A stretch of 64,000 bases of DNA from Lachancea dasiensis (Eukaryota; Ascomycota; Saccharomycetes; Saccharomycetales; Saccharomycetaceae), in contig LT598458.1 in NCBI GenBank assembly GCA_900074725.1, positions 434,001 through 498,000 on the forward strand. The letters run 5' to 3'. This document shows positions 36,569 through 45,549 of the stretch, piece after piece. Positions within the stretch are counted from its first letter, which is position 1, and the number at the start of each line of letters is the position of its first letter. Under the pieces are notes generated by a model, which was not told the DNA's origin, searched no databases, and was given only the letters and a program-made list of their open reading frames with translations. A program made the translations under genes and the position numbers.

Positions 36569-37369
36569 CTAACTACAAGGCCCTTTATGCGTCAGGTAAT
36601 AAGCGTATACCCTAGATCTGACTTCACTCGTTTCTTCGTCCTCCACAAACATGGGCTTCCAATTAACCATTTCAATCTTCTCTGGTACTAGATCGAAGTC
36701 CAAGGCGGTTTCGAAAAACTTCAAATCGTCATCCAAAAGCCACGGCCTGTGGGGCGAAAATACCACCAACGCCTTTCCGTCTCTCGCCAAAAGCTCCCGC
36801 GTTGTCTTCAACAATTTTAAATGCTCAGTATGATTGAAGACCAAATCGCTCAGAATGATAAGGTCGAACTTATCTTTTCCCGCAGGAAGATGTTTTGTTA
36901 GCGGCTCATAGTCGTTACCCCAAATATAGCCTTCGACAACTACGTCCCTGGTTATGTCATCAGCTTTTGATTTCCCGTCGTAAAGTTGGTGGTCCACATT
37001 ATACTGAATGTTGTATATTAGGTCCGCATCCGGGTAGTCTGTCGCCACGCATTTACGTGCGCCAATAAGACCTGATATCACAGAAGGTAAAGCAGCCGCC
37101 GCACCAAGCTCGAGAACGCATTTGCCCTGTACAAGTTCTGGAAATTTGTCAAGATGTTTAGCAGTGTAAATGCCAGCGTTCCAAAGCAGGTGGCCCCACA
37201 ATGGAGAAGAGCCAACCAAGCGCAGATTTACAGTACGTGTCTGCGACTTGGAGACTTCAGACACCACACTTCTCTCGTATTGCGCAAAATGAGCTTCAGG
37301 AGGTGGTGTGTAAAATCCTTCTGGCTCTGCGAAAAGATCGCTCTGAATAAACGACTCGTCATCAGACAT
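36569..37369 (-). CDS. EFM7: Protein N-terminal and lysine methyltransferase of eEF1A
   Basis: The 266-residue seven-beta-strand methyltransferase corresponds to YLR285W (Efm7/Nnt1), which methylates the N-terminal glycine and Lys3 of eEF1A. It has [20 protein letters not shown], the SAM motif [21 protein letters not shown] (C-V-L-E-L-G-A), [10 protein letters not shown] (motif II acidic residue) and [34 protein letters not shown] follows. Start: MSDDES at 37369 is chosen; upstream the frame begins with GTG only. It diverges from ECI1, as YLR285W-YLR284C do. Confidence 0.94.
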   Translation of the reverse strand: MSDDESFIQSDLFAEPEGFYTPPPEAHFAQYERSVVSEVSKSQTRTVNLRLVGSSPLWGHLLWNAGIYTAKHLDKFPELVQGKCVLELGAAAALPSVISGLIGARKCVATDYPDADLIYNIQYNVDHQLYDGKSKADDITRDVVVEGYIWGNDYEPLTKHLPAGKDKFDLIILSDLVFNHTEHLKLLKTTRELLARDGKALVVFSPHRPWLLDDDLKFFETALDFDLVPEKIEMVNWKPMFVEDEETSEVRSRVYAYYLTHKGPCS

Positions 37370-38270
37370 CTTTATCACACCAACGAGCCCAGGTAAAGAA
37401 GCAGCGTATAGCGTCTATCAATATTATTAGCCCGTGTTCACCCAAAGCCTTAAAAACCTTAACTTGATGTTGGTGCTTGACCATGTACGCTCGCACCTCC
37501 GCTAGCGATGAGCATCGCCAAACAAAAAACCACATCACCACCAACGTGCTTATCCTCATGATTGACGAGAGGGTTGTGCCGATTTATTGGAACATCTTGA
37601 GACGCTCCTGTGACGACCGGCTATGTCTTGTGGACGACCAATATAGCCACACCAATGTTGAAGACTCGTCATCTTCATAAATCTGCAAACCTCACCGTAT
37701 CAGGTAAAGTAAGAATCTAGTATCAGGTATTTCCCCTGCAAATTTACCCTCTCATTGAAAGCGTACAACTTACGAGTCAAGACATAAGACTTCTTGGCCC
37801 CAGTTCGTTTGCTTGATACCACTTGATTAAGTTATTTTTTTAGCCATCGTTGGTATTAATTATAAGAAAGGCTCCCTGCTAATAAATAAGGGGATCACAT
37901 TGAGGATCGGCGATTGAATTAGTTCAATGACAGCTCTCACATAGCTTGGTGCATTAATCAAACTTTTGAACGGATGTCGTAGCGTCTCCCGCAGCCTTTC
38001 TGCAAGCGACAGGAGATTTTTATATTAGGTTGTTCTTCTAGTGTCAATCAATTGTGAATGTTATATTATTATAAAAGTGTGACTACAAAAGGGCCTCCAC
38101 CCCGCATATTTGCGTATATAAAAGGAAGGGTTTAAGAACGAGTATACCAGTTAGCCAGGACAGAAGTCGGAAGCGGACCACGCAGATTAGCAGTGGCTCA
38201 CTTTCTATTCCTAGTTCGCACGTTTCAACGTCCCATAGAGCCACATATCTACGCTACCTCTCTTTATATA
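37370..38270. other. EFM7-ECI1 divergent intergenic region
   Basis: No gene is recognised in these 901 bases. A TATA element (TATATAAAAGG, about 38114-38124) lies upstream of ECI1. I looked for an oleate-response CGG...CCG pair and did not find a clear one. Confidence 0.6.
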
Positions 38271-39107
38271 ATGTCAGATCTCAACAGGATGGAAAGCCGA
38301 AAGATGACCTATCGTGTCGAAGGTGAGTTTTTTGTCATCACATTCACAGACCCCAAGTCCCTTAATTCACTCTCTGGGACGGACTACTTGTACCTGGCCC
38401 ATCTCTTGGAAATCGCAGAGGAATGCGAAACCGTTAGCTTTACCGTTCTCCAGAGCAGCGGAAGGTTTTTCTCATCGGGGGCTGAGATTGGTCATATAGC
38501 ACAGGTCCAAAAGGCTGCCAACACAGAGCCCCCAGGTATGCTTGGCAAATGGCTTGCAGAATTTGCCAGTCGAAACGTATTTGTTACCCACACGTTTGCG
38601 ACACACTCCAAAATCCTGGTGTGTTGTCTCAATGGCCCGGCGGTAGGACTCACTGCGGCCCTGGTAGTGCTATGCGATATTGTGTACTCGATGAACGAAA
38701 ACGTATATTTGTTGTTTCCATTCGCCAACCTAGCTCTCGTAACGGAAGGTGCTCTTTCCGTCACGCTGCCCTTGAAACTGGGCTACAACATCGCCCACGA
38801 AATATTGATGTTTGCCAAGCCAGTGAAATACGAGCAGCTCATCGACAAGGTGATTGTTCGCAATTACAAACTCACAGATACGGAAACTTTCAATAACCAG
38901 GTACTCGCTGACTTGCACCATAAAACGTCAGGTCTACACCACGATAGTTTTATAAACATGAAAAGCTTGTTGAGAAGGCCAATAATATCAGAGCTCAAAC
39001 GGGCCAACATCGACGAAGTTGCTGACGCCATGAAATATTGGGTCAAGAGTCTACCACAGCAAAGGTTTGAAGAAATTGGTGCCAAAAAACGCCAACACAA
39101 GTTTTGA
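38271..39107 (+). CDS. ECI1: Peroxisomal delta3,delta2-enoyl-CoA isomerase
   Basis: The 278-residue crotonase-fold enzyme (280 in S. cerevisiae Eci1) shifts double bonds so that unsaturated fatty acids can enter peroxisomal beta-oxidation. The family segments are SSGRFFSSGAEIG (oxyanion hole), CCLNGPAVGLTAALVVLCDIVYS and the catalytic-region FPFANLALVTEGALSVTLPLK with its Glu. The last three residues are HKF, where S. cerevisiae has HRL, a peroxisome import signal; HKF would be an unusual variant. Start ATG 38271 is the first in frame; 26 codons of open frame upstream begin with GTG. This single gene is the ancestor of the ECI1 (YLR284C)/DCI1 (YOR180C) pair. Confidence 0.95.
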   Translation: MSDLNRMESRKMTYRVEGEFFVITFTDPKSLNSLSGTDYLYLAHLLEIAEECETVSFTVLQSSGRFFSSGAEIGHIAQVQKAANTEPPGMLGKWLAEFASRNVFVTHTFATHSKILVCCLNGPAVGLTAALVVLCDIVYSMNENVYLLFPFANLALVTEGALSVTLPLKLGYNIAHEILMFAKPVKYEQLIDKVIVRNYKLTDTETFNNQVLADLHHKTSGLHHDSFINMKSLLRRPIISELKRANIDEVADAMKYWVKSLPQQRFEEIGAKKRQHKF

Positions 39108-39144
39108 TAATGCCTGTGCGTTCTCCCTCCGCTTCCTCTCCCTT

Positions 39145-39990
39145 TTATTCGACCTCCAGCTCATCACCTGCGTGTAAATCCTCCTCGGGTTCAATTGTGT
39201 GAAGGACAACTTCCACGGGCTTTTCATTTTCAGTAGTTATTCGCTTGGATATACTAACGCCGCTCATGATGAAAAACACCAAACCTAGCACGGCAAAAAG
39301 ACCACTCCTTGTCGTGTGCCATCTCAAGTTCTCGATATCTGATTTGGTGTCTCCAATAATTCGTGTCCCTATTTTATGGTTGCAGTCTTTTAATTTCAAA
39401 TGGATGTTGCGGTGCAGCAGAGTGTTTTCTATTTTATGATCGTTAAAATCCACCTTGGAATCTTTCTTTAGTAGGTTAATCATCTGTTCGTTCAGTTCGT
39501 CGTGTAGTAAATGCAAGCTACGGTTCAGCTGCAACAGTTTAAGATTTTGTTCATTCAAAGCCTTCTCCCGTGAAATCTGAACCGCATATCGAAGTTCAGC
39601 CTCTGCCGCGTTGAACATATGTGACTGAGTGTCTAATTCCGTTTTCTGGAGGAATTTTTGATTGTACTGGTCGAAGAATTCTTCGTTCAGGGTATGGACT
39701 AGTAACTCAATGGCCAAGGAACTTTGCTTTGGAGTGAATCCACTTCGAAGCAGTTTCTCGTAACATCTCAGTGTGTCTATTTGATTCTCTGCAGTGGTAG
39801 ACTCGAAGCCATTACCTTCAGAAATAAGCTCTTCAGGTAGTTTTTCAATTCCTGTAACGTTATGATTCAGATTTATATTCGGGCCCTGCTTGAGAAATGA
39901 ATCCTGTGAATTAACACCACTGTTGAGCATTTGACGAGCCACATGGAACGCTCTAACGGGGCATTTTATTCTAAAAGGGAGATTCATCAT
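39145..39990 (-). CDS. YLR283W: YLR283W-type mitochondrial coiled-coil protein (DUF1640/MCUR1-like)
   Basis: The 281-residue protein corresponds to YLR283W, of the DUF1640 family that includes Fmp32 and animal MCUR1. It has a mitochondrial targeting start (MMNLPFRIKCPVRAFHVARQM). The conserved block YEKLLRSGFTPKQSSLAIELL follows, then LDTQSHMFNAAEAELRYAVQ. A long coiled-coil part follows, with VDFNDHKIENTLLHRNIHLKLKD and GDTKSDIENLRWHTTRSGLF. One transmembrane helix (about residues 230-247) lies near the C-terminus, as in the family. It converges closely on ECI1 (37 bases). Confidence 0.9.
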   Translation of the reverse strand: MMNLPFRIKCPVRAFHVARQMLNSGVNSQDSFLKQGPNINLNHNVTGIEKLPEELISEGNGFESTTAENQIDTLRCYEKLLRSGFTPKQSSLAIELLVHTLNEEFFDQYNQKFLQKTELDTQSHMFNAAEAELRYAVQISREKALNEQNLKLLQLNRSLHLLHDELNEQMINLLKKDSKVDFNDHKIENTLLHRNIHLKLKDCNHKIGTRIIGDTKSDIENLRWHTTRSGLFAVLGLVFFIMSGVSISKRITTENEKPVEVVLHTIEPEEDLHAGDELEVE

Positions 39991-40231
39991 TCATCCAAAA
40001 GTATTACTGAAGCCGGGCTTGGTTTGTGTGTGAAATTGCTCGTTGAAAGATCTTAAAAGATCAAGGTTATCCCAAATATCATATTCTTAGTATTACTTGT
40101 AAAGTAATTTTCGAACAAACTACACACGATTACTTGTACAGACACAAGTAAGCCAATAGAGCTCAGAGTTGGCTCGTGAGAGCGCTAACGAAGTTTTTCG
40201 AGCTATTTAGTCTTAGAGCTGTCAAAGATCG

Positions 40232-40717
40232 ATGATAACAAGGGGGCGGACTCCCATATATCTGGGGCGTGGACTACACACATGCTACGCCATCTTCATC
40301 AAGAAGCATAAGCTCCCTCCCAGACCGAAACTTAGCATTGGGATAGAGTCCGATCTGGAGGAGAAGTTTTTACATGGCGGCCGAGGACCCGGTGGCCAAA
40401 AGATTAACAAATGTAACAGTAAAGTTCAACTGAAACATAAACCAAGTGGAATTGTAGTGGAATGCCAGGAAACTCGATCCCGAGATCAAAATCGTAAAAT
40501 TGCCCGGGAGAAGCTGGCCTTGCAGATAGCGAGGTGGGAAAATGGTTGGAAGATGCTTGCACGAGAAAGGGCGCTGCATGAATGGGAAATACAAGGAAAG
40601 CGCAGCAAAGAGCGCAAGAGCCACGATAAGCATGAAAAACATAGAGAGGAGAGAAAAATAGAGCGCCTCAGGGCTTTGGAGGAAGAGGAGAAGCTTCTGC
40701 AAGGTATTCTGAAGTAG
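40232..40717 (+). CDS. RSO55: Mitochondrial RF-1-domain (GGQ) protein
   Basis: The 161-residue protein corresponds to YLR281C (Rso55), related to the mitochondrial ribosome rescue factor C12orf65/MTRFR. The catalytic GGQ (residues 54-56) lies in HGGRGPGGQKINKCNSKVQL. The family TRSRDQNRKIAREKLA helix and a Lys/Arg-rich ribosome-binding tail follow. The N-terminus (MITRGRTPIYLGRGLHTCYAI) is basic, as expected for mitochondrial import. ATG 40232 is the first in frame. Confidence 0.93.
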   Translation: MITRGRTPIYLGRGLHTCYAIFIKKHKLPPRPKLSIGIESDLEEKFLHGGRGPGGQKINKCNSKVQLKHKPSGIVVECQETRSRDQNRKIAREKLALQIARWENGWKMLARERALHEWEIQGKRSKERKSHDKHEKHREERKIERLRALEEEEKLLQGILK

Positions 40718-41437
40718 GGTATAACCGAATTGCTCGGCTGAAATGGTGTCTAAAGGCGCGAAGCTAAAGAAACAAACCAGCAAAAACCTTTTTCTGAAAT
40801 GGGACCGCTTTCAAAAGGAGAGCGCTTGATATTTTTCCTATTTCTGATCTCACTGGACGTACAAAAACCGATAGTCGTTCTCACGAACGTCAACGTTCAA
40901 CCTATTGACCACCTTTACAAGAAGAATTGGCACACCACTTGTTTGTTTGAATCATTCGATATTCGATAGCTCGAGACCTTGTTGATGAGCAAGTGACTAA
41001 CCTTTTTCTACCGAGTGGCACATATTGTTCGAGCTGAGCAGCTACATGGACCTGAGAAAAAACTTGATAAAGGTGCGAAGATAAAAAAGTGGCATGCAAA
41101 TTCTGTATGTAATACTCTAGGTTCAGAGTTTTGCCATCTCTGTCAGTACTTTTTCAAATTGAGTGATAAACGAGCTCGCCAGAAAATGGGGTGAGCTTTG
41201 GCCTAGCAGTCTTCGTCAAAGGTTCACATGCTGAGAGAGAGCTTCCTTAGAAAAGTTTGGCGTTATTTTCAAAGTCTAAGCTATTGTCAATTCTCGGCCC
41301 ACTAGCTATTGTGTCAAGTCGCACAAGTGCGTTACGAACGTGAAGAATGACTCATATCCACTCATATGTTGATCAGAAACTCATCTCGTCATTAAGCGCA
41401 GCATTTAGCGCTATCCGAGAGGCAGGCAAAGCCAACA
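40718..41437. other. Upstream region of the zinc-cluster gene, no gene seen
   Basis: No coding or RNA gene is recognised in these 720 bases. TTGATGA near 40981 and CTGA near 41033 resemble C/D boxes, but the flanks do not pair. Confidence 0.6.
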
Positions 41438-44400
41438 ATGGGCCGACCTCCTAAGATAGTTAGCCAGCGGAAAATTGAAAAATTTCAATTGGAGTTGGAA
41501 TTGGCTGGCCAAGATGCGGAAATATTATTGAAAGATAAAAAAGGAAGATCAAGATCGTGTCTACTTTGTCAGCGTCGAAAAAGACGCTGTGATCATAACA
41601 TGCCTAGTTGCACAGCATGTTTAAAGGCGGGAGTGAAGTGCATTCAACCACCTAAGTATGCAAGCCCGGGGCCGCTCGAAGAAGTGCCACCGGTATCCAC
41701 ATTGGATCGACCGAAACCTCTATTCCAAGTTGAGTTATCAGGAGGGCAAACGCTGAGTAAAAAAAATGAAAAATATGACTATACGAGACTCTTGGAAAAG
41801 AAGCTCAAGCACTTGGAAGCTATCGTTGAGATGCCATTTACTGAAGAATCACTGAGAGATGAACTTGCCAATTACAAGCGAGTATCTCATCTTCTGGATG
41901 TGGCGGGGCTCGAAGAACCACAAGGGCAACAAACCAGAATTGCTACGGGTAGTGCAGGCACTTCAACCCCTCAGTTTTCAATGGCCCCGCCTTTATCTTC
42001 TGCAGCATCGTCGCCTATCTTACCCCCACTGCAGACCGTAAAGCTTTACCCTCTGCAACCAGAACCACACAATAAGGGCAGATCGCCCTTAAGGGACAAT
42101 GTTGGGAATTGTCTTGCTTCACTGACTTCTGACTCCTTGGAACCTATTGACTTCTCGCAGTGTATTTTCGCAAAATACAACCTTCGAGATTTTTTGTCAT
42201 ACGACCCTGCATTTGAGTTTGAAGAGCAGTTGTCTCGAGCATTTCTCGACACCTACTTCACAAGGCTTCAATTCAAATATCCTTTACTAGATGAGCAGGA
42301 AGTATACTTATTTCACGATAATTACAGCAGCAACAATGTTTATTCCTACTCTACGGAAGAATTCCACTTTGGATGTGGGAGGATGTGGCTTATATTTAGT
42401 ATAAGTGCCTGCTTGCACATGTCGGCAGGCAAGTACCTGGGTCTCCCACCCAACCGATATTTTTCGACAGCAATTCGTCATATCACGAAATGCGGGAAAA
42501 ACCTTACGCACCTCCAACAAGTGGAGGTGCTAACCTTGTTGGTTCTATACATCATCCGAACCGACCGTGATTCTAGTGGACTTTACGAGATCATGAAAGA
42601 CATTATGTCGATTTGTAAGGACAAACTAAATCTCAATAAACTCAACAGCTCGGGGCATATTGACGGTAAAAATTTAAGGCTTTTTTGGTGCGTATATCTT
42701 ATGGAAAGGACAATCTGCGTTGCTGTGGGGAAGCCATATACGATCGCCGAGTCAGATATAGATCTACCATTGTTCGACGAAGTAAGTTTCAATAACAGTC
42801 TAATAAGTGATCAAAAAAGGCACAAGCGTGGGGTACATTTTATCAACCAATCATTGAAATTAAGAAGAATAGAATCTCAATTTGTGGAGGCATTACAAAT
42901 AATCCCACAAATGCCAAGCAGATCGTCGGAGAACCATAAAGAAACGACAGAGCTTGCGAAACAACTACCGCAAGTTAAAAAATACTTTCATGATTTGGAG
43001 ATATGGAGGTCGAACTGCTCCACATCTCACGTTCTTAGCTTCGAGAATGAAACGCTAAAACTTTATTATTTCAGGTCTGTGCGTTTACTAATTCAGCCTT
43101 ACCTAGAACTGTTAGAACCTGAAAACCGCTTATTTCGGGAGTGCCAAGCAGCTGCTGGCCAGATTTGCCAGCTGTATAAAATTTTTCATCAAAAAACTGT
43201 CTATGGTCATTCAACGCCTGCAGTACACACGGTATTTGTCGCCGGTGTTACTCTTATTTATTGCATGTGGGTAACAAGAAATCTGGACGATGAAAGGCGC
43301 AGAAAATTGGGTGACGTTTCCAAGCATACAAGGCCACTTGTAAGCGCTAGCCTGTTCTCCATTATGGATGATCTAAGGGCCTGTTCGGTGTGTTTATATG
43401 TGATGACAGAAAGGTCAAAATTTGCCATCACTTTTAGAGACACTTTTGATCAACTTATGAATGCTACAATTGGGAATTTGATTGAGCGATGCGGCCCTGA
43501 TTCTGCCGAGCTCATATATATCAATGAAGACGCCAGCGATCAAGATTCATCATATGATGCTCATTCCGAGAAGTCAGATGACTTTCAAATGCAACAGGAT
43601 GCTCAAACACACCAAGAGGGAATGCCACCTGCGATCAGACGTACATTTGGCTCTTCTGGAGATGCGCACGTCAGTTTCGTTAAGATCGATCCCGAAGAAC
43701 AGAAAGTTTTAGAGAAAAAGCGGGGTGACCTACAAAAAGCCACTGTTCCTCAAAAGCTATCTCACCTTTTAGCGCCTGATATCGAAGACGACGATATTGA
43801 TAGCCCAGGTAGGTCAACAAGACGTAAGTCCACAGGATCAGGCCGACAGCTGACAGAGAAGGACAAGTACTTTGTGAAAAAACCTGCTCACATCACCGAA
43901 TCTGATTGGCAGGCATTCCAGCAACAGGCCTTTTTACAGCAACATCACGCCCAGCAAACTCTACAAGCGTATTTGTCATCTTTGAGCGGAATGTTGGGCG
44001 ACAGACATCAAGAGGACCGGTGTACTTCTCATATCAGTGCGAACAAACTGGAGAAGAAAATAGTAACAGACGATGTGAGTGCGTCTAAACCAATGCCTGT
44101 TTCATCGACCGCCCCAGTGATCGATCCTCACACCCAGCCAAATCATGATAATGAAAATGAGAGTACTGCTTCTGAAAACGCACCTAAGGCAATAGTACGG
44201 TCAACGCGTCCACCTTTTAGGACACCTCAAAGAAGCGTTTCGAACAGGCTCTCCAATGGCTTTATGGGTTCTGAAGACTATGGTGGGGTGTTCTTTAACA
44301 ATGGGACTCACAATATGATAAACAATATTTCGACGTGGACGAATGATTCAGTTGTTGATCTAATGAATAATTGCCAAATGGATTACGGTTTGGTGTCAAA

Positions 44401-44851
44401 CGTGAACCCTTCAGATATGCCATCACGTACGGGTACTACGGTGGGCGGAGGTCATGGGCATTGGGGCCAGTATCAAATGCCTCCAAATCCAACTGGCCTT
44501 ATTTCAACCTCAGAGATAGGGCCATCTGCGGCACAACAGCAGCAGGATAAGCAAAGACAATTTTCTAATGGCATAAACCATAATCAAATACATCAGCGAG
44601 AAACATATGGAAATCAACCCTTCAGTAAGGATCAAGAAGCCCGCCAACAATCTTTAAGCACTTCGCAGCTGCAATCGCAGCAGCTTGTAAATTCAATTCC
44701 TAGCCAACAGATAGAGCATCCTTATGCGCCGTCACACCCTTCGCGTCTTACAAGTCAGCCTGTTCGTGGATACCTTCAGGCAGATATAGCGTTTGGAACA
44801 CCAGTAGAAGATTTTTGGGCTGTCGATGATGACTATGGGTTTCTGGCTTAA
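41438..44851 (+). CDS. YLR278C: Zn2Cys6 transcription factor (YLR278C homologue)
   Basis: The 1137-residue regulator corresponds to YLR278C (1341 residues). The zinc cluster has C41, C44, C51, C58, C61 and C68 in the pattern CX2CX6CX6CX2CX6C, with the basic run QRRKRRCDH. A short linker and coiled-coil (KKLKHLEAIVEM) for dimerisation follow. The middle is the fungal-specific factor domain (about 270-680), with LLDEQEVYLFHDNY and FWCVYLMERTICVAVGKPYTI. The last 300 residues are Gln/Asn-rich and look like an activation region. The targets are not known to me. The order RSO55, this gene, YSH1 matches YLR281C, YLR278C, YLR277C. Confidence 0.93.
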   Translation: MGRPPKIVSQRKIEKFQLELELAGQDAEILLKDKKGRSRSCLLCQRRKRRCDHNMPSCTACLKAGVKCIQPPKYASPGPLEEVPPVSTLDRPKPLFQVELSGGQTLSKKNEKYDYTRLLEKKLKHLEAIVEMPFTEESLRDELANYKRVSHLLDVAGLEEPQGQQTRIATGSAGTSTPQFSMAPPLSSAASSPILPPLQTVKLYPLQPEPHNKGRSPLRDNVGNCLASLTSDSLEPIDFSQCIFAKYNLRDFLSYDPAFEFEEQLSRAFLDTYFTRLQFKYPLLDEQEVYLFHDNYSSNNVYSYSTEEFHFGCGRMWLIFSISACLHMSAGKYLGLPPNRYFSTAIRHITKCGKNLTHLQQVEVLTLLVLYIIRTDRDSSGLYEIMKDIMSICKDKLNLNKLNSSGHIDGKNLRLFWCVYLMERTICVAVGKPYTIAESDIDLPLFDEVSFNNSLISDQKRHKRGVHFINQSLKLRRIESQFVEALQIIPQMPSRSSENHKETTELAKQLPQVKKYFHDLEIWRSNCSTSHVLSFENETLKLYYFRSVRLLIQPYLELLEPENRLFRECQAAAGQICQLYKIFHQKTVYGHSTPAVHTVFVAGVTLIYCMWVTRNLDDERRRKLGDVSKHTRPLVSASLFSIMDDLRACSVCLYVMTERSKFAITFRDTFDQLMNATIGNLIERCGPDSAELIYINEDASDQDSSYDAHSEKSDDFQMQQDAQTHQEGMPPAIRRTFGSSGDAHVSFVKIDPEEQKVLEKKRGDLQKATVPQKLSHLLAPDIEDDDIDSPGRSTRRKSTGSGRQLTEKDKYFVKKPAHITESDWQAFQQQAFLQQHHAQQTLQAYLSSLSGMLGDRHQEDRCTSHISANKLEKKIVTDDVSASKPMPVSSTAPVIDPHTQPNHDNENESTASENAPKAIVRSTRPPFRTPQRSVSNRLSNGFMGSEDYGGVFFNNGTHNMINNISTWTNDSVVDLMNNCQMDYGLVSNVNPSDMPSRTGTTVGGGHGHWGQYQMPPNPTGLISTSEIGPSAAQQQQDKQRQFSNGINHNQIHQRETYGNQPFSKDQEARQQSLSTSQLQSQQLVNSIPSQQIEHPYAPSHPSRLTSQPVRGYLQADIAFGTPVEDFWAVDDDYGFLA

Positions 44852-45549
44852 ATGATTTTGCAGAAAACCTTAAGATCCTTTTTACTTTCCAATAAGCCAT
44901 ACTAAAGTCCAATTGACGTCAAGGTGATCGGCGTTTCTCTAATTGCAAGGCGATCGCATAACACGCAAGGATCTCAAGATAATAAGTGACAAAACATGCA
45001 TATATAGATAGGTAGGTATTCAAATGTATGATTATTCATGAAGAACAGCGTAAAGAGCTGGAACAAATATCGATATCACCTAAAATCGTTGACCTTCTAT
45101 CCAGTTGTGGGTAATGTGTGTTGATACTTCGGATAGGCTCGTCATCTGTGATGACCATGGGCAGGACACAATTTCTATGAAAATATAGGCCATATCGCCA
45201 ACATGTTATAAGTGACAACAAGTTGTGTGAAGAGCTAAAAGCGATTTGTAAGTGGGTTGGAGACAATTGGAATTAGCGCCTAAGAGACGTTAATTAAGGC
45301 CGTTTTTACAATTAACTCTCTTTTGGCAGAATTGAAGCAAGTTGTTCAATTATTACTAACTTGAACCAACTCCAACTTCCTGAACCAACACACAGGTTCG
45401 TTTGCTCTCCTTCCTGTTCTAATTCAATATTTCTCCTTTCCAGAACTGGCACTTGCTCGAAGCTTGATTCCTAAGCTTGATTCTTTTAGCGTTCTACAAC
45501 CTTATTCCGCTCTTGCCCAGAAGCTCATATTGACCGCCCAGCTTTCACC
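44852..45549. other. Zinc-cluster gene - YSH1 intergenic region
   Basis: No gene is recognised in these 698 bases. A TACTAAC at 45354-45360 is followed by CACACAG at 45387-45393, but no good GTATGT donor lies upstream, so a 5' UTR intron of YSH1 is not supported. Confidence 0.6.

Noticed and set aside
40978-41040. C/D box snoRNA suggested by TTGATGA and CTGA
   Set aside because: No terminal stem, and the boxes are too loosely matched.
45354-45393. 5' UTR intron of YSH1 suggested by TACTAAC and CACACAG
   Set aside because: No GTATGT-type donor at a suitable distance upstream.
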